DNA of 42,158 nucleotides, taken from an uncultured Eggerthellaceae bacterium (lineage in GTDB: Bacteria; Actinomycetota; Coriobacteriia; Coriobacteriales; Eggerthellaceae). A model generated the notes under the pieces. The model was not told the DNA's origin. It saw only the letters and a program-made list of their open reading frames with translations, and did no database searches. The position numbers were made by a program, and so were the translations under genes. Each line of letters opens with the position of its first letter. Positions within the stretch are counted from its first letter, which is position 1. The stretch is taken from NCBI GenBank assembly GCA_910588205.1, contig CAJUQK010000021.1, positions 1-42,158 of the forward strand, in the 5' to 3' direction. Positions 41,266 through 42,158 of the stretch are shown here, one piece after another.

Positions 41266-42091
41266 GTCCTTGGAGGCCTTCCTGGGTTCGGCGATAGTCT
41301 TCCTCTTGGTAGGCTTGGGGGTCGGTGTTCTCTCAGGCATGCTGGGCATCGGTGGTGGCACCATTCTCGTCCCTCTGTTCAAGCTTGGTTTCGGGTTGCC
41401 CGCCTTGGGTGCCACGGCAACCTCCCTCTTCACCATCATCCCCACATCCATCTCGGGAGTCATCAGTCATATCCGCAAGGGAACCTGCGTTGTTCGGCTG
41501 GGTGTTGCAGCTGGCTTGGGTGGCGCGTTGACATCTCCGCTGGGAGTGTGGCTGTCCTTTCAGTCTCCAGAATGGGCCACCATGGTGGTCTGCGCTCTAG
41601 TCATCGCCTATTCCGCTTCCACTATGCTCATCAAAGCGGTGAAGCTCTGGAAGGTGCAGAAGAGTATTACTCTATCTCAAGGCAGTGCTAAGGTGGATGC
41701 TGCCGTCTACGAGGTGCCTCTGGGGGCGCGAAATGTCATCATCGCGGGAGTCATCGGTCTGACAGCGGGTGTGCTGTCAGGCTATGTGGGCCTCGGTGGT
41801 GGTTTTCTCATCATCCCGCTGTTCATGCAACTGCTGCATATGCCCATGAAGCTGACGAGCGGTACATCGCTCATAGCGGTGATGATGCTGGCGGTGCCAG
41901 GAACGGTGACCCAGGCTTTGCTGGGCAATGTGGATTGGGTGGCTGGCATCTGCGTTGCTCTTGGGGCAGTACCCGGTGCCGTATGGGGAACCAAGCTCCT
42001 TGAGCGCATCTCAGAGGTGCGTTTGCGCTTCATGTTCGGCGGGTTCCTGCTGATAGCCTCCATCCTCCTGATCCTAGACCAAGTGCTGTAG
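41258..42091 (+). CDS. TauE/SafE-family permease
   Basis: A 277-residue membrane protein with about eight helices and the internally repeated motif of the family: LSGMLGIGGGTILVP in the first half and LSGYVGLGGGFLIIP in the second. Members export sulfite, sulfoacetate or related organic anions. It overlaps the glycosyltransferase gene by eight bases, so it is coupled to it, though no functional link is obvious. The last 67 bases of the window (42092-42158) show no gene. Confidence 0.9.
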   Translation: MPESLEAFLGSAIVFLLVGLGVGVLSGMLGIGGGTILVPLFKLGFGLPALGATATSLFTIIPTSISGVISHIRKGTCVVRLGVAAGLGGALTSPLGVWLSFQSPEWATMVVCALVIAYSASTMLIKAVKLWKVQKSITLSQGSAKVDAAVYEVPLGARNVIIAGVIGLTAGVLSGYVGLGGGFLIIPLFMQLLHMPMKLTSGTSLIAVMMLAVPGTVTQALLGNVDWVAGICVALGAVPGAVWGTKLLERISEVRLRFMFGGFLLIASILLILDQVL

Positions 42092-42158
42092 GCGCGATGC
42101 TTGATGACAGGGGACGGGGCGGCTTCAAGGGGTCATTGCACCATCAAGATGACAGGTG

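Overview
The window looks like chromosome from an anaerobic, gut-type actinobacterium of the Coriobacteriia (Eggerthellaceae-like). This is inferred from gene content: a soluble molybdopterin enzyme of the acetylene hydratase/catechol dehydroxylase clade next to major-facilitator transporters, an oleate hydratase, cytochrome bd, a tandem pair of TrkA proteins, BspA-type leucine-rich repeats, and moderately GC-rich coding sequence. No 16S gene is present, so the genus is not known. All genes are intact; no insertion sequence, CRISPR array or phage module was seen.

Region 1 (1-17,850) is the accessory island and the main interest. It carries its own sigma-54 (rpoN, minus strand) and, divergently, an AcoR-type sigma-54 activator (GAF, PAS, AAA+, Fis). 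A perfect -24/-12 promoter at 4426-4441, with an inverted-repeat activator site upstream, drives a co-directional series: a 57-residue protein, a 784-residue molybdopterin oxidoreductase without signal peptide, a 114-residue two-cluster ferredoxin subunit, two zinc-ribbon proteins, two paralogous MFS transporters, a leucine-rich repeat protein, a VWA/metallopeptidase-like protein, a MoxR-type ATPase, a trigger-factor-like protein and an arylamine N-acetyltransferase. The activator gene has its own sigma-54-type promoter with the same inverted repeat and a roughly 300-nt leader that can fold into a three-way junction. The strongest terminator after 4441 is at 17,805-17,846, so the whole 13 kb may be one regulon for uptake and reductive dehydroxylation of an aromatic compound, with a dedicated maturation apparatus. 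The substrate is not visible from sequence.

Region 2 (17,850-26,340) holds a small protein, a HemN/HemW-type radical SAM protein, a prepilin peptidase, tRNA-Phe, a short-chain dehydrogenase, an oleate hydratase, and cydAB.

Region 3 (26,340-42,158) is envelope, ion and signalling functions: DUF4190-like protein, CorC-like CBS protein, a cell-wall lytic enzyme, two TrkA proteins, a membrane-anchored protein of unknown function, tRNA-Leu(CAG), a membrane Ser/Thr kinase whose catalytic domain is split by about 285 residues, an anchored extracytoplasmic protein, purB, a LytS-type histidine kinase, a second anchored protein with a related C-terminal domain, a glycosyltransferase and a TauE/SafE permease. 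A GATC-centred palindromic repeat family occurs at 21,322-21,371 and 31,929-32,026.
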